Assembly: GCA_016930075.1 (NCBI GenBank)
Contig: JAFGHS010000096.1
Coordinates: 1-56,958 of the forward strand
Length of the DNA: 56,958 nt
Origin: Deltaproteobacteria bacterium
GTDB lineage: Bacteria > Desulfobacterota > Syntrophia > Syntrophales > JAFGHS01
Reading direction: 5' to 3'
Shown here: in pieces, positions 27,165 through 36,063 of the stretch
How positions within the stretch are numbered: position 1 is the stretch's first letter
Layout of the letters: the number at the start of each line of letters is the position of its first letter
Made by a program: the position numbers and the translations under genes
Notes under the pieces: model-generated
Seen by the model: only the letters and a program-made list of their open reading frames with translations
Databases searched by the model: none
What the model was told of the DNA's origin: nothing

Positions 27165-28385
27165 TCAAAATACCGACCATGGAACGGCATAGACATTAGA
27201 AGCAGCCGGATAAGTCCTATCACCTGTATAAACAATAACACCCATGGAAATGTCGGGGTGATATTTCAGAAATTCCCGCATTTTTCGAGTATCACCGAAC
27301 GATAACTTTTCCGACGCTTTGACTTCCACTGCAATGCCTTGCCTGCCCGATAAAATAATAAAATCAATTTCCGCATCTTGATTTTTGGGTCTCCAATAAT
27401 ATATTTCCGGTTCGATCACCTGCAATGATGCCCACGACATGATTTGCTGTAAAATAAAGTTTTCCAGATACCTGCCCCGCACATGCGGTTGTCTGAGTTC
27501 CGACGGTGAATAAATGCCTGCGAGGAAACACGCCGAACCTGAATCAAACCAGTAATATTTTGATTGTTTGTACGCCCTTTCGCTTTTAACGGCGTATCCT
27601 TTCAGATCAAAGACAAGTTTTGTCTCTTTCAATAGGCTTATATATCTGCTGACATTCGTCCTGGTTTCTCCACAATCATTCGACAATTCATCTTGCACAG
27701 AAGGCCAGCCGGTTGCTTGCGCCAGCGCTTCCATTAAACGGCGAAAATGCTGCGGATGCCTGATCTTAACCAAATCCTGTATATCTTTCCGGATATACGT
27801 ATCTACATAACCGCTCATCCGATCCAGGGCAATCTTGTCGTCAGGTGCCAGCGCAATTCCGGGCAAGCTGCCTCGCCAGATAGAGGCCGTTGGATTTAAA
27901 TTTTCCGTTATAAGGCTGTCCTCAATCTGTTCGCCGTTCCATAGCCGGCAAAAAGTACCACGCGGGGAAAGTTCCCGCATTTCTCTGTGTGAAAAGCCTG
28001 TTAATTGTAGATATATTGCACGTCCCGCTAAGGTTTCCCGCGGCGCCCGGCGTAAAGATATATTGCCGGAACCGGAAAGAATAAAATTTCTTCTGCGGTT
28101 TGTATGGTCAACAAGATATTTAATTGTAACCAAAAGTTCCGGACATCGCTGGACCTCATCAACGATCGTAGGCTTATCAGCCAGAAACAGGCCCTTGGGA
28201 TCTTCCTTCGCCTGCTCAAGAATGTCCGGATCATCCAGGGTAATGTATCGCCAATCCTTTAAGAAACCAGCCTGCTGCAAAAGAGTGCTTTTGCCGACTT
28301 GTCTCTGACCAGTCAATACAATAACCGGATGCGAGTTGAGCGTATCTTCCAGCCTCGTTTCCAGCCAGCGCTTTATATATTTCAT
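27165..28385 (-). CDS. AAA_14/DUF4143 family ATPase
   Basis: A 406-residue protein. The N-terminal AAA+ domain has Walker A GQRQVGKST, Walker B PTIVDEVQRCPE and sensor-like ILSGSGN. A central region with the DUF4143-type winged helix (about 215-300) follows. The C-terminal PD-(D/E)XK-like domain has DAEIDFII and IAVEVKAS, the conserved D...E-x-K core. The family is widespread and mobile in anaerobes and of uncertain function; toxin-antitoxin-like or transposition-linked roles have been suggested. The start at 28385 is supported by AAGGAG upstream. Three phased repeats lie just before it, and a C-terminal fragment of a relative lies at 28613-28735. Confidence 0.82.
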   Translation of the reverse strand: MKYIKRWLETRLEDTLNSHPVIVLTGQRQVGKSTLLQQAGFLKDWRYITLDDPDILEQAKEDPKGLFLADKPTIVDEVQRCPELLVTIKYLVDHTNRRRNFILSGSGNISLRRAPRETLAGRAIYLQLTGFSHREMRELSPRGTFCRLWNGEQIEDSLITENLNPTASIWRGSLPGIALAPDDKIALDRMSGYVDTYIRKDIQDLVKIRHPQHFRRLMEALAQATGWPSVQDELSNDCGETRTNVSRYISLLKETKLVFDLKGYAVKSERAYKQSKYYWFDSGSACFLAGIYSPSELRQPHVRGRYLENFILQQIMSWASLQVIEPEIYYWRPKNQDAEIDFIILSGRQGIAVEVKASEKLSFGDTRKMREFLKYHPDISMGVIVYTGDRTYPAASNVYAVPWSVF

Positions 28386-28426
28386 TTCCGTGCTCCTTAA
28401 ATGGCTGAAAAGATACCACAATTTTA

Positions 28427-28478
28427 TGCACAGAACAACAATTTAATATGCACAAAAAGACAAAACGTTTTGCACAAA
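28427..28478. promoter_or_regulatory. Three TGCACARA repeats at exact 22-bp spacing
   Basis: TGCACAGA at 28427, TGCACAAA at 28449 and TGCACAAA at 28471 are direct repeats exactly 22 bases apart, that is two helical turns. They sit 42-93 bases upstream of the ATPase start on the opposite strand (TTTGTGCA when read with the gene). Same-face spacing suggests binding of a regulator, possibly self-regulation. This is inference from spacing alone. Confidence 0.5.
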
Positions 28479-28612
28479 TCACCACCAACGAATGATGGCA
28501 ATACATTTACGCTATTATATTAATAGTGCCTGATGAGCAATCATGTTCATTTTATTGCTGTTCCCTCAAAGTTAGATTCGCCGGCCCCATGTTTTCCAGA
28601 GGCGCTTGCACG

Positions 28613-28735
28613 CTATGCAAGGTTCATTGCTTTATGGCCTGTATCGCGCACAAAAGTCTCCAGATGGCGTGCATCGGCTTGTGTGGTGTGATGCGTCCAT
28701 TTAACTTCAATCGGTATAAACGTTCGACCTTTTTG
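28613..28735 (-). pseudogene. C-terminal fragment of a DUF4143/AAA-type ATPase
   Basis: Read on the minus strand, about 40 codons give FIPIEVKWT followed by ADARHLETFVRD and end in TAG. The IEVKWT...DARHL pattern is that of the C-terminal nuclease-like domain of AAA_14/DUF4143 proteins. No start, ATPase domain or continuation is present. It differs from the intact gene next door, so it is the remains of another family member. Confidence 0.6.
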
Positions 28736-28748
28736 TTGACTCCCCCGC

Positions 28749-28924
28749 CATGAGGGCGATGAATGGGTCGTTGAGATCGGCGTCAGGGCGGCTGGGACAG
28801 GAAGAGGTCATAATATCTGAGGGGCTTCCTGCGGCGACGATCCGGCCCGCGTTGATCATGATAATCCGCCCGCAGTTGCGGGCTTCATCCATGCAGTGTG
28901 TTGTGACAAAGACGGTGATCCCCT
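28749..28924 (-). pseudogene. Fragment of an ABC exporter ATPase (C-terminal part)
   Basis: This stretch aligns without gaps to 43226-43401, the C-terminal quarter of the intact ATPase gene. By hand count 22 of 176 bases differ (about 87% identity), many at third codon positions. It encodes THCMDEARNCGR and NRPDADLND-like blocks in frame. The divergence pattern suggests a piece of a once functional paralogue rather than a recent copy. Both ends stop abruptly. Confidence 0.8.
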
Positions 28925-28973
28925 TTCCTTATCACCTTCACGAGATATGCTTCACGAGATCCTGATGGTGCTT

Positions 28974-30368
28974 TTACATCAGTTCATAGCCCTTATTACG
29001 AATCAGTCCGATGCAGGCGTCAACCACGTCCTTATCATAAAGGATGGTTCTGTTTTTATAAATCTCTTCGATGGCTGCTTCTATTCCCAGTGCCGGCCGG
29101 TAGGGGCGATGCGAAGCGATGGACTCCACAACATCCGCCACGGCCAGAATGCGCGCCTGCAGAATAATAGACTCGCTTTCCAGTCCTTGCGGATAACCTG
29201 ACCCGTCCAGGCGTTCATGATGCTGAAAAACGGTTTCAGCTACGGGCCATGGAAATTCAATATCTTTTAATATATCGTATCCGGATTGCGCATGAGTTTT
29301 CACCAGGTTATATTCGAGAGGGGTCAGCTTTCCCGGTTTGGTGAGAATTTCCGCGGGAACGGCGATTTTCCCGATATCATGAATCAATGCGGCGATGCGG
29401 ATTCCTTCAATCTGTTCTTCGTCCAGATTCATTTCCGCGGCGATGGCTTGCGCCAAATGAGCTACTCTGTACTGATGGCCGGCAGTGTAAGGATCGCGCG
29501 TTTCGACAGTTGCGGCCATGGCCCGCACTGTGGCATCCAGAGCCTTTCTTATTTTCTCAAAATTCTGCTTGCGTTCGGTGATGTCTATGATTGCCCCTCT
29601 GATGCCGGCAATGTTATCTCCTTCTGTCGTTGCTGAGGCAAATATTAGTCCCGGGAAAGTGCTGCCGTCTTTCCGTAAAAATACATATTCCTGCCCGGGG
29701 ACCGATGAGCCGCCTATGACTTTTTGCAGGTTTTTTCGGAATTTTCTTTCTTCTTCAGGCGCAAAAAACGTCAGGGCGTTCATGTCTTTATGATAATCTT
29801 TTTCCCCGTAGCCGAACAGTTCCAAGGCAAATTTGTTAAATGAGATAAGTGCGCCCTGAGTATCGATTTCAAAAATCGCTATCGGCAGGAAGTCAATCAT
29901 ACCGTGGTATTTTTCTTCACTATCCCGCAGCGCTTTTTCCGCGAGTCTTTGCTTGTCTCTGCTTGCCGCCTCTTTTAATTCTCTTTCGATAGCCTGGCCA
30001 AGGCGGGACAGCTTCCCTTTCATGAAATAGTCATGCGCGCCGGCTTTCATACACTCCACGGCTGTTTCCTCACCGATAGTGCCGGATACAACAATGAGGG
30101 GAATGTCTATTTTTGTTTCCTTTAATAGTTCAATGGCTTTGATGCCGCTGAATTTCGGCAGATTATAATCGCATAAAATGATGTCCCAGGTATTTTCGCG
30201 CAGCGATTTATGCATTTCCGCGGCTGTCTCGACCTGCCGGTATTCCGGGCTATAGCCGGTTTTTTTTAATTCCCTGATTATCAGCAGCGCGTCGTCTTCA
30301 TTGTCTTCGACAATCAAAACGCGCAATAATTTTAGTTGATCTGCTTCAGTTCTGTTATTTTTTAACAT
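28974..30368 (-). CDS. Response regulator REC-PAS-HD-GYP, c-di-GMP phosphodiesterase type
   Basis: A 464-residue output protein. The receiver domain (about 14-130) has D67 in ILCDYNLP. A PAS domain follows (about 150-270, ending in DITERKQ), then an HD-GYP domain (about 285-460) with HDIGK near 328 and HHERLDGSGYP near 380, an intact GYP-type motif. HD-GYP proteins hydrolyse cyclic di-GMP, so phosphorylation by a nearby kinase would lower c-di-GMP and shift the cell from attached to motile behaviour; that outcome is inferred. It is the last gene of the signalling block on this strand, 85 bases after the CheY-like regulator gene. Confidence 0.9.
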   Translation of the reverse strand: MLKNNRTEADQLKLLRVLIVEDNEDDALLIIRELKKTGYSPEYRQVETAAEMHKSLRENTWDIILCDYNLPKFSGIKAIELLKETKIDIPLIVVSGTIGEETAVECMKAGAHDYFMKGKLSRLGQAIERELKEAASRDKQRLAEKALRDSEEKYHGMIDFLPIAIFEIDTQGALISFNKFALELFGYGEKDYHKDMNALTFFAPEEERKFRKNLQKVIGGSSVPGQEYVFLRKDGSTFPGLIFASATTEGDNIAGIRGAIIDITERKQNFEKIRKALDATVRAMAATVETRDPYTAGHQYRVAHLAQAIAAEMNLDEEQIEGIRIAALIHDIGKIAVPAEILTKPGKLTPLEYNLVKTHAQSGYDILKDIEFPWPVAETVFQHHERLDGSGYPQGLESESIILQARILAVADVVESIASHRPYRPALGIEAAIEEIYKNRTILYDKDVVDACIGLIRNKGYELM

Positions 30369-30390
30369 CGTTAACCTTTCCTTTATTTTT

Positions 30391-30462
30391 TCGTGTCTCG
30401 TGAAGCGTGAATCGTGTTATTTGAAGCGCGAGATACTTTTTCAGAATGACGCTTCACGGATT
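30391..30462. repeat. GTGAAGC heptamer repeat cluster
   Basis: The stretch holds CTCGTGAAGCGTGAATCG, GAAGCGCGAGATAC and, in inverse, GACGCTTCACGG, so that outer CGTGAAGCGT and ACGCTTCACG can pair. Related GTGAAGC/GCTTCAC units recur at 28940-28965, 30913-30982 and 33722-33743, that is in the intergenic spaces of the signalling block. Here the inverse unit includes the TGA stop codon of the CheY-like gene (G-TGA-AGC). Confidence 0.65.
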
Positions 30463-30897
30463 TGTCGGCGGCGGCTCATTCCACAAAAGCCAGTAGAGGC
30501 CCAGCGCTTTGCTGGCGGCGAGGAAATCTTTAAAATCAACGGGTTTGCGCACGTAGCTATTGGCGCCCAGCTTGTAGCCGTTGACAATATCGCTTTCCTG
30601 CTTGGAAGACGTGAGAATAACCACCGGTATCAGTTTGGTCAGCTCGTTTTGGCGGATTTCTCTGAGTACTTCGAGACCGTCTTTTTTGGGGAGTTTTAAA
30701 TCCAGCAGGATCACGACAGGCAGGATTTTTTTGTCGCGGCCTTTGTATTTGCCTGTGCCAAAAAGGTAATCCAGCGCCTCCACGCCGTCTCTCGCTATGG
30801 AAACTTCATTTAAAATATTATTCTGCTTGAACGCGCGAAGAGTCAGTTCAACATCATCAGGATTGTCTTCCACCAGCAAAATGGTTTTGTTTTCCAT
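30454..30897 (-). CDS. Single-domain CheY/Rcp1-like response regulator
   Basis: A 147-residue receiver-only protein: acidic VEDNPDD, phosphoacceptor D66 in ILLDLKLPKKDG, ILTSSKQ and YVRKPVDF. It belongs to the Rcp1-like group that partners phytochrome-type and PAS-type kinases and has a slightly long C-terminal helix. I chose the ATG at 30897 because AAAGGA precedes it; upstream in-frame codons fall in the heptamer repeat. It follows the 843-residue kinase after 87 bases and is the obvious phosphotransfer partner. Its stop codon is supplied by a GTGAAGC repeat. Confidence 0.88.
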   Translation of the reverse strand: MENKTILLVEDNPDDVELTLRAFKQNNILNEVSIARDGVEALDYLFGTGKYKGRDKKILPVVILLDLKLPKKDGLEVLREIRQNELTKLIPVVILTSSKQESDIVNGYKLGANSYVRKPVDFKDFLAASKALGLYWLLWNEPPPTNP

Positions 30898-30912
30898 GCG
30901 AAATTCCTTTCG

Positions 30913-30982
30913 TTTTTCGTGAAGCGTGAGGCGTATCTTGCGCTTCACGGGTTTTCTCGCTATTTTCTCACGAGATACGTAT
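30913..30982. repeat. GTGAAGC heptamer repeat cluster
   Basis: The spacer between the kinase and the CheY-like gene contains TCGTGAAGCGTGAGGCG, its inverse GCGCTTCACGG, and CTCACGAGATACG. These are the same units as in the spacer at 30391-30462. The arms can form a hairpin of about 9 base pairs (CGTGAAGCG with CGCTTCACG). Confidence 0.6.
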
Positions 30983-30984
30983 TT

Positions 30985-33516
30985 TTACGGCAACGTAAAA
31001 TAGAACGTCGCACCTTTATTTATATCGCCTTCCGCCCAGATTTTTCCGCCGTGACGGTGTATAATACGCTGGACGGTGGCCAGGCCGATGCCTGTTCCAG
31101 AAAATTCTTCCTGGGTATGCAGGCGTTGAAAAGGCGTAAATAATTTATCGGCGTAGGCCATGTCAAACCCCGTGCCGTTATCGCGTATATAAAATATTTT
31201 TGTTTCGTTTTCTTGTTTTGCGGCAAATTCGATGGAGGGATTATTTTGTTTGCAGCTGAATTTAAAGGCGTTGTCAATCAAGTTCGTCAGGGCAATTTGC
31301 AAAAGCGCTCTGTCGCCGCTGGCGATAATCTCTTTTTCAATTTTGATATGAGTCGTTTTTCCGCCCGCATTTTTCGCGCAGTCAGCGCTTATTTCTCTCA
31401 CCATTTCGCTTAAATTCAACGGTTCTGGCCGGAAATCCGCTTTGCTGACGCGCGATAATTTCAGCATGTCGTCGATAAGCTCGCCCATGTTCTGCGCGGC
31501 GCGGCGCACTCTTTCCAGATAATCATTTCCGGTTTTATCTATTTTGTCCGCGTAGTCTTCCAGAAGCGCCATGCTGAAGCCGTCGATGCTTCTGAGGGGG
31601 GCGCGCAAATCGTGCGATACGGAGTAAGCGAAAGCCTCCAGTTCTTTGTTCAGCCCTTCCAGCGATTCATTGGCGGCGGCCAGTTTTTGCGTCTTTTCAT
31701 TGAGATCATCCACGACGTTAAGCAGGGCAAGTTGGCTCTTGTGCAGCTCTTTGGTGCGCGCTTCCACGCGTTTTTCAAGTTCCTGGGTCAGTCTTTTCAA
31801 TTCTTCTTGCGACTGCATCTGTTTGGTGACGTCCAATACTGACGATTGGTATCCTGTAATATTGCCGTTTTTGTCCCGTATGACCGTCGCCATGCCGTAG
31901 CAAATAAAAGTCAATCCATCTTTCTTCTTGCCGGTAAAGCTCCCCTGCCAATGGCCATCTCTATTGAGTGACGCGACGATGACAGAGGCTTCGTCTGCAT
32001 CTTTAAAGAAATACGATATGGGATTGCCGACGACCTCTTCCTTGCTTGCATAACCCCAGAGGGTTAGAAAAGGATTGTTTGCCTCAATAATGACTCCTTC
32101 AGCATCAGCAATGCTGTTTGCCGCGATTGACGTATCAAAAGTGAGATTTTTAATCCGCAGCGCTTCCTCTGCCTGTCTGCGTTCGGTGACGTCATGGATG
32201 ATGGAATGGAGAAATTCTTTTCCTTTTATGTTTATCTTGGAACTGAATACATCGACATTTCTGATTGAGCCGTCGGCAAGGCGATGGCGGAATTCAAAGT
32301 AGATTTTTTTTGAGGTGCGGGCTTCTTCCATTTCCTGCCGAACTTCCGTAGGCGAAAGCGTATTGATATCGGTGATTTTCATTTGTGTCAGTTTTTCGCG
32401 CGGCCAGCCGTAGAATTTTTCCGCGGCTTCGTTGGCGTCGACGATGTTTGCAGTATCCGGCTCGATCAGCAATTTCACTGCGGAATGGTCTTCAAATAGC
32501 TTTTTGTACAGGAATTCGCTTTCACTTGCCTCGGCTTCCGCTTTTTTACGGGCGGCGATTTCCCTCCGGAGTTTCCAAATCCATGCCGCGGATACAAGAA
32601 GAATAACGGCGAGGATACCGAAAATCCACCACAGCAGTGTGTATTCCGGGCCAATTTCACGATAGACGGGAACCCAGCGCCGGTAGATTTCCATGCGTTC
32701 GGTTTCGGAAATTGAATCCAGCGCCTTATCGAGAATTCCGGCCAGTATGGCCCAGTCCTTGCGCACTGCCATGGATTGGGCATTGACATAGGGCGTCTGG
32801 CCGGCGATCTGGAGCGTCCCCATGCGCGGCAGCGTCAGGAAATGGCCGATTGTGAGCATCGCGTCTATATAAGCGAAGACTTCGCCATGCCGCAGCGCTT
32901 CCAGACCCTCCAGAGGACCCGGGACCCTGACAAGGTCAATGTCCGGAAAGTCGCGCGGAATCCACTCGTCGACCGCATAGCCTTCCGCCACGGCTACTTT
33001 CCTGCCTGCAAGCTCGCGCATGTCGGCGATATAGGGAACATGACGATCCGCCACGATGAGAATGGGGATGCGCATGTAGGGTTTGGTGAATGCCCAGAAT
33101 GCGGTGCGTTCGGGCGTCTCGGCGACACAGGTGGTCATGTCGATTTCCCAGCGCCGCATCCTGGTATAAGCTTCCTGCCAGCTCAGGCCGTGTGCCCGCT
33201 TGAACTTAATGCCCAGCCGCTTTTCAATAAGCCTCAGATAATCCTCGGAGATACCCGAAGGCTCGCCGTGCTCGTCGGCGAATTCGACCGGTGGCCAATC
33301 CGGGGCCATCGCCACGCGTATGACCGGATGTTCCGCGAGCCATGCTTTTTCTGTTTGAGTAAGTAAATTTGCGGAGGTCTGCGACGCAGTTTCCTGTTGC
33401 CGGGCATCGGCGTTTTTTGGGTTGAGAAAAATGCAGACCGGCAAAAGCACCAGCATGATCAGAAGGCGGGCCTTTATCTGGCGGAGGGTTATGTTTTTGT
33501 TAAAATTCAAATCCAT
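30985..33516 (-). CDS. Sensor histidine kinase with periplasmic solute-binding domain and two PAS domains
   Basis: An 843-residue sensor. A signal/anchor segment lies at about 17-37. A periplasmic SBP_bac_3 domain follows (about 55-285, starting VIRVAMAPDWPPVEFADE), with a membrane segment at about 292-315 (ILAVILLVSAAWIWKL). Two PAS domains (about 335-450 and 465-580, each closing with a DVT block) and a coiled coil lead to the HisKA-type H-box SHDLRAPLRSIDGF (H635) and an HATPase domain with DNAFKFS, DNGTGFD and GTGIGLATV. It would sense a small amino-acid-like ligand and phosphorylate the adjacent receiver proteins. I place the start at the ATG at 33516, ten bases after the MITE-like element; no strong ribosome site is visible, so insertion may have reduced expression. 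Confidence 0.88.
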   Translation of the reverse strand: MDLNFNKNITLRQIKARLLIMLVLLPVCIFLNPKNADARQQETASQTSANLLTQTEKAWLAEHPVIRVAMAPDWPPVEFADEHGEPSGISEDYLRLIEKRLGIKFKRAHGLSWQEAYTRMRRWEIDMTTCVAETPERTAFWAFTKPYMRIPILIVADRHVPYIADMRELAGRKVAVAEGYAVDEWIPRDFPDIDLVRVPGPLEGLEALRHGEVFAYIDAMLTIGHFLTLPRMGTLQIAGQTPYVNAQSMAVRKDWAILAGILDKALDSISETERMEIYRRWVPVYREIGPEYTLLWWIFGILAVILLVSAAWIWKLRREIAARKKAEAEASESEFLYKKLFEDHSAVKLLIEPDTANIVDANEAAEKFYGWPREKLTQMKITDINTLSPTEVRQEMEEARTSKKIYFEFRHRLADGSIRNVDVFSSKINIKGKEFLHSIIHDVTERRQAEEALRIKNLTFDTSIAANSIADAEGVIIEANNPFLTLWGYASKEEVVGNPISYFFKDADEASVIVASLNRDGHWQGSFTGKKKDGLTFICYGMATVIRDKNGNITGYQSSVLDVTKQMQSQEELKRLTQELEKRVEARTKELHKSQLALLNVVDDLNEKTQKLAAANESLEGLNKELEAFAYSVSHDLRAPLRSIDGFSMALLEDYADKIDKTGNDYLERVRRAAQNMGELIDDMLKLSRVSKADFRPEPLNLSEMVREISADCAKNAGGKTTHIKIEKEIIASGDRALLQIALTNLIDNAFKFSCKQNNPSIEFAAKQENETKIFYIRDNGTGFDMAYADKLFTPFQRLHTQEEFSGTGIGLATVQRIIHRHGGKIWAEGDINKGATFYFTLP

Positions 33517-33526
33517 CTTTGTTGGT

Positions 33527-33672
33527 CTCGTAAAAAGTCGAATTCTGTCATTTTGAGGAGTCCCGCTGAAGCGGGACGACGAGAAATCTTTAATAATTTC
33601 AGGATTTCTCCCCCGCAAAATGCGGGGGAGAAATGACATGAATGCTGCATTGCGACTTTTTACAAGGTCGTC
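33527..33672. repeat. MITE-like element, copy 2
   Basis: This copy nearly matches that at 9733-9884 (left CTCGTAAAAAGTCG, right CGACTTTTTACAAG, same internal hairpins), with only scattered base changes. It lies between the kinase-less receptor and the start of the 843-residue kinase, ten bases before the kinase ATG. Confidence 0.85.
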
Positions 33673-33736
33673 ATTTTTAAATGACCCGGCAAAGAAAAAT
33701 TCGTGAAAAGGATATTGCATTTTCGTGTCTCGCGCT

Positions 33737-35623
33737 TCACTTTTTTTGTTTCTCCAGCTCCGCAATTTTTTCCTTCAGCTCCCGCATGCGCAATTCTCTT
33801 TCGACAAATACTTTATTTATTCTTTCCAGTTCGGCGGTTTTGGTCGTAAGCTCGGCGGTGCGTTCGGCCACGAGTTTTTCCAGTTCTTCTGAAAGTACTT
33901 TCAGCTCTTTTTCGGCACGTTTTCTTTCGGTGATGTCAATGGCCAGTTCCATGCGCACATCGCGTCCGTCAGGCCAATGAATTATCCGGTCATAGATGAC
34001 AAATGTCTTATCCAATTTATGATTGTAATATTCCCACCGGTAAGGAAGAGGCTTTTGCTCGATAATTATACTATTGGTACAGAAAGAGCATGGTGTTTCA
34101 AGACCTTGAAATTCCCGATAGCAGATGCCTCCGATCGTTTCTTTCTGCAGAATATTTTTCAGGGAATGGTTTGTGAACAAAATTTCATATGTTTTCGGGT
34201 CGGCCACATAAATGGGTTCTTCAATACTGTCGAATATTGAGATAAGCTGCTCTCTTTCAAAATTCAGCTCTTCTACAGTCAGCTTTCTTTCGGTGATGTC
34301 ATCGAAGACAGCATATACCTGAAAAGGGTTCTTCTTCCCCGGCTTAAAAAGGGGGATGGCCGTGATCGACAACCAGATGTGAGCGTTTTTCCCTGCGTGA
34401 AAAACGCCTCTGACGACGGGCCCGACTTTTTGACTGGTTTTCAGAGCAATCATGGCCGGATGTTCTTCGCCCGGCACTTCCGAGCCGTCCTCGCGAATCA
34501 TCTTCCAACGGGGGTCCATGGATGTCTTCCCCTGCATCTGGTCTAAAGAAAGTCCCAGAATTTTCTCGGCAGCCGGATTGGAGGATAATATGCGCCCGTT
34601 CGCGTCCTGGTAGATGACCCCCAGCGACAGTGTATCGAAAAGGGTTTGGAAATGTATGCTTTGCTCCGCAAGTTCCTTTTTCGCGCGAAGGAATCTGATC
34701 AATAACGCTAAAGCTGTCAGTATCGCGATAATGCCGATGATCAAGGTGACCAAAACGGCCTTGCGCAGAGGTATCCAGAATTCATCCGGCTCATACCATT
34801 TCCGATAGAGACGTAGATAATTCTCGGTCTGTAAATATGTTTTTAGCGCTTCATTGACCTGATCTCTCAACAAATGATCTTCTTTGCGAAATTGATAGGC
34901 CCGTTTGAGATAGAAAAACGGTTTGCCGGCTGCTGCAATTTTATTCGCAACGCCGATATCGGAAGCTTTATGAATCATTGAATATTCGGGGCATAAAACT
35001 GCGTCAACTTCCCCGGAAAGCAGCGCCACAAGAAGCGTTTCGATATTAGGCATCCGTATGGTCATAATATCCGGATAATCTGCCAGAGCCTCTTCGGCAG
35101 CGCTTTTGGAAATGACCGCCACTTTCTTCCCCGCAAGATCTGACGCATCTTTTATATCCGCTTCTTTCGCACGCCGAAAAAAGGATACAGGCATGGAAGC
35201 TATTTCTGAGCTGTAAATAAATTCTTTCTTGCGTTTTTCAATAACAGCGATTCCCGGAATGAAGCGAACTTTGCCTTCCCGCAGAGCGTTGATCGCATCT
35301 TCCCAGCTTTCTACAACGACCATTCTCGCTTCAAAACCGATCATTTCGGATAATTCATCCAGGAGTTCGATGGCAAAGCCTGTGGGTATTTCGGAATCTT
35401 TCCTCGCCGCATAGAGGGGCGGTAAGTCCCGCAATACGGCAACGCGAATGATTTTCTTGGCCGCCGTGTTCGCTTTAACGGTCAGAGAGTTTGTAGCTTC
35501 AGCTTGATTGTCTTTCGAATATTTTGTTTCGGTATCTGCTGATGATAAAGTGAAGGTGAGGCTGATCGCAAAGAAAATAGAAACCAAAATGAAAACGGGG
35601 AACTTTGCCCTGCCTTTATTCAT
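33737..35623 (-). CDS. Periplasmic-binding/PAS receptor without a kinase domain
   Basis: A 628-residue protein: signal/anchor (about 8-29), SBP_bac_3 domain (about 58-280, RVAVLRDLPPLYAARK), membrane segment (about 288-312), PAS (about 325-440, FDDITERKL), a second PAS (about 455-575, with the CSFC pair and closing DITERKRAE), then a coiled coil ending ELKEKIAELEKQKK. Histidine kinases of this plan would continue into HisKA here, but the protein stops. The stop codon lies in a GTGAAGC unit (GCTTCAC on the plus strand), 65 bases before the MITE-like element. Either the kinase part was lost or this is a natural receptor-only protein that signals through the neighbouring kinase by coiled-coil pairing; similar coiled-coil ends occur naturally in some PAS proteins. 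Confidence 0.85.
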   Translation of the reverse strand: MNKGRAKFPVFILVSIFFAISLTFTLSSADTETKYSKDNQAEATNSLTVKANTAAKKIIRVAVLRDLPPLYAARKDSEIPTGFAIELLDELSEMIGFEARMVVVESWEDAINALREGKVRFIPGIAVIEKRKKEFIYSSEIASMPVSFFRRAKEADIKDASDLAGKKVAVISKSAAEEALADYPDIMTIRMPNIETLLVALLSGEVDAVLCPEYSMIHKASDIGVANKIAAAGKPFFYLKRAYQFRKEDHLLRDQVNEALKTYLQTENYLRLYRKWYEPDEFWIPLRKAVLVTLIIGIIAILTALALLIRFLRAKKELAEQSIHFQTLFDTLSLGVIYQDANGRILSSNPAAEKILGLSLDQMQGKTSMDPRWKMIREDGSEVPGEEHPAMIALKTSQKVGPVVRGVFHAGKNAHIWLSITAIPLFKPGKKNPFQVYAVFDDITERKLTVEELNFEREQLISIFDSIEEPIYVADPKTYEILFTNHSLKNILQKETIGGICYREFQGLETPCSFCTNSIIIEQKPLPYRWEYYNHKLDKTFVIYDRIIHWPDGRDVRMELAIDITERKRAEKELKVLSEELEKLVAERTAELTTKTAELERINKVFVERELRMRELKEKIAELEKQKK

Positions 35624-36063
35624 ATCACCTCATCCCCTGCCTTGCTCGGGCGGTGTGCGGTAAATATGGTTTTATTTGGTTAACACTTTTGCGCTGTCAT
35701 TGGGCTTAATATTACTATAATAATTTCGAAAAGCAAAACGATATATTGGAATCTGCGACCGGGGCTTTTCGCGTTTTCAAGGGGTTGTAATTAATGATGA
35801 AAATTGTCCGCGATATTTCTTGCTATTGACAAAGTCATGGAACACGGCGACTTTATTTGATAAATCGGATTATCATTTTGTTGACTTTCACACCATGACG
35901 GAGATTTCTATCGGATTTCAGACAGACCTATCCGGTGCGCCTCAAATTGCATTTTCAAAGCGTTACGATTGGATGTTAATCTTCCCATGAGTATTCGGGA
36001 TCGTGATAGAAATAATCGTCGTTGAGAGGCCGTTGAAAGGACGTTGACAGCGCTCATCCTTTA

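Noticed and set aside
28427..28478. Three spaced repeats as a CRISPR-like array
   Set aside because: The repeats are only eight bases with 14-base spacers and no cas genes are present; regulatory sites fit better.
35821..35880. TTGACA-based promoter in the fragment zone at about 35.83 kb
   Set aside because: No acceptable -10 at 16-18 bases and no gene downstream before the fragment region.
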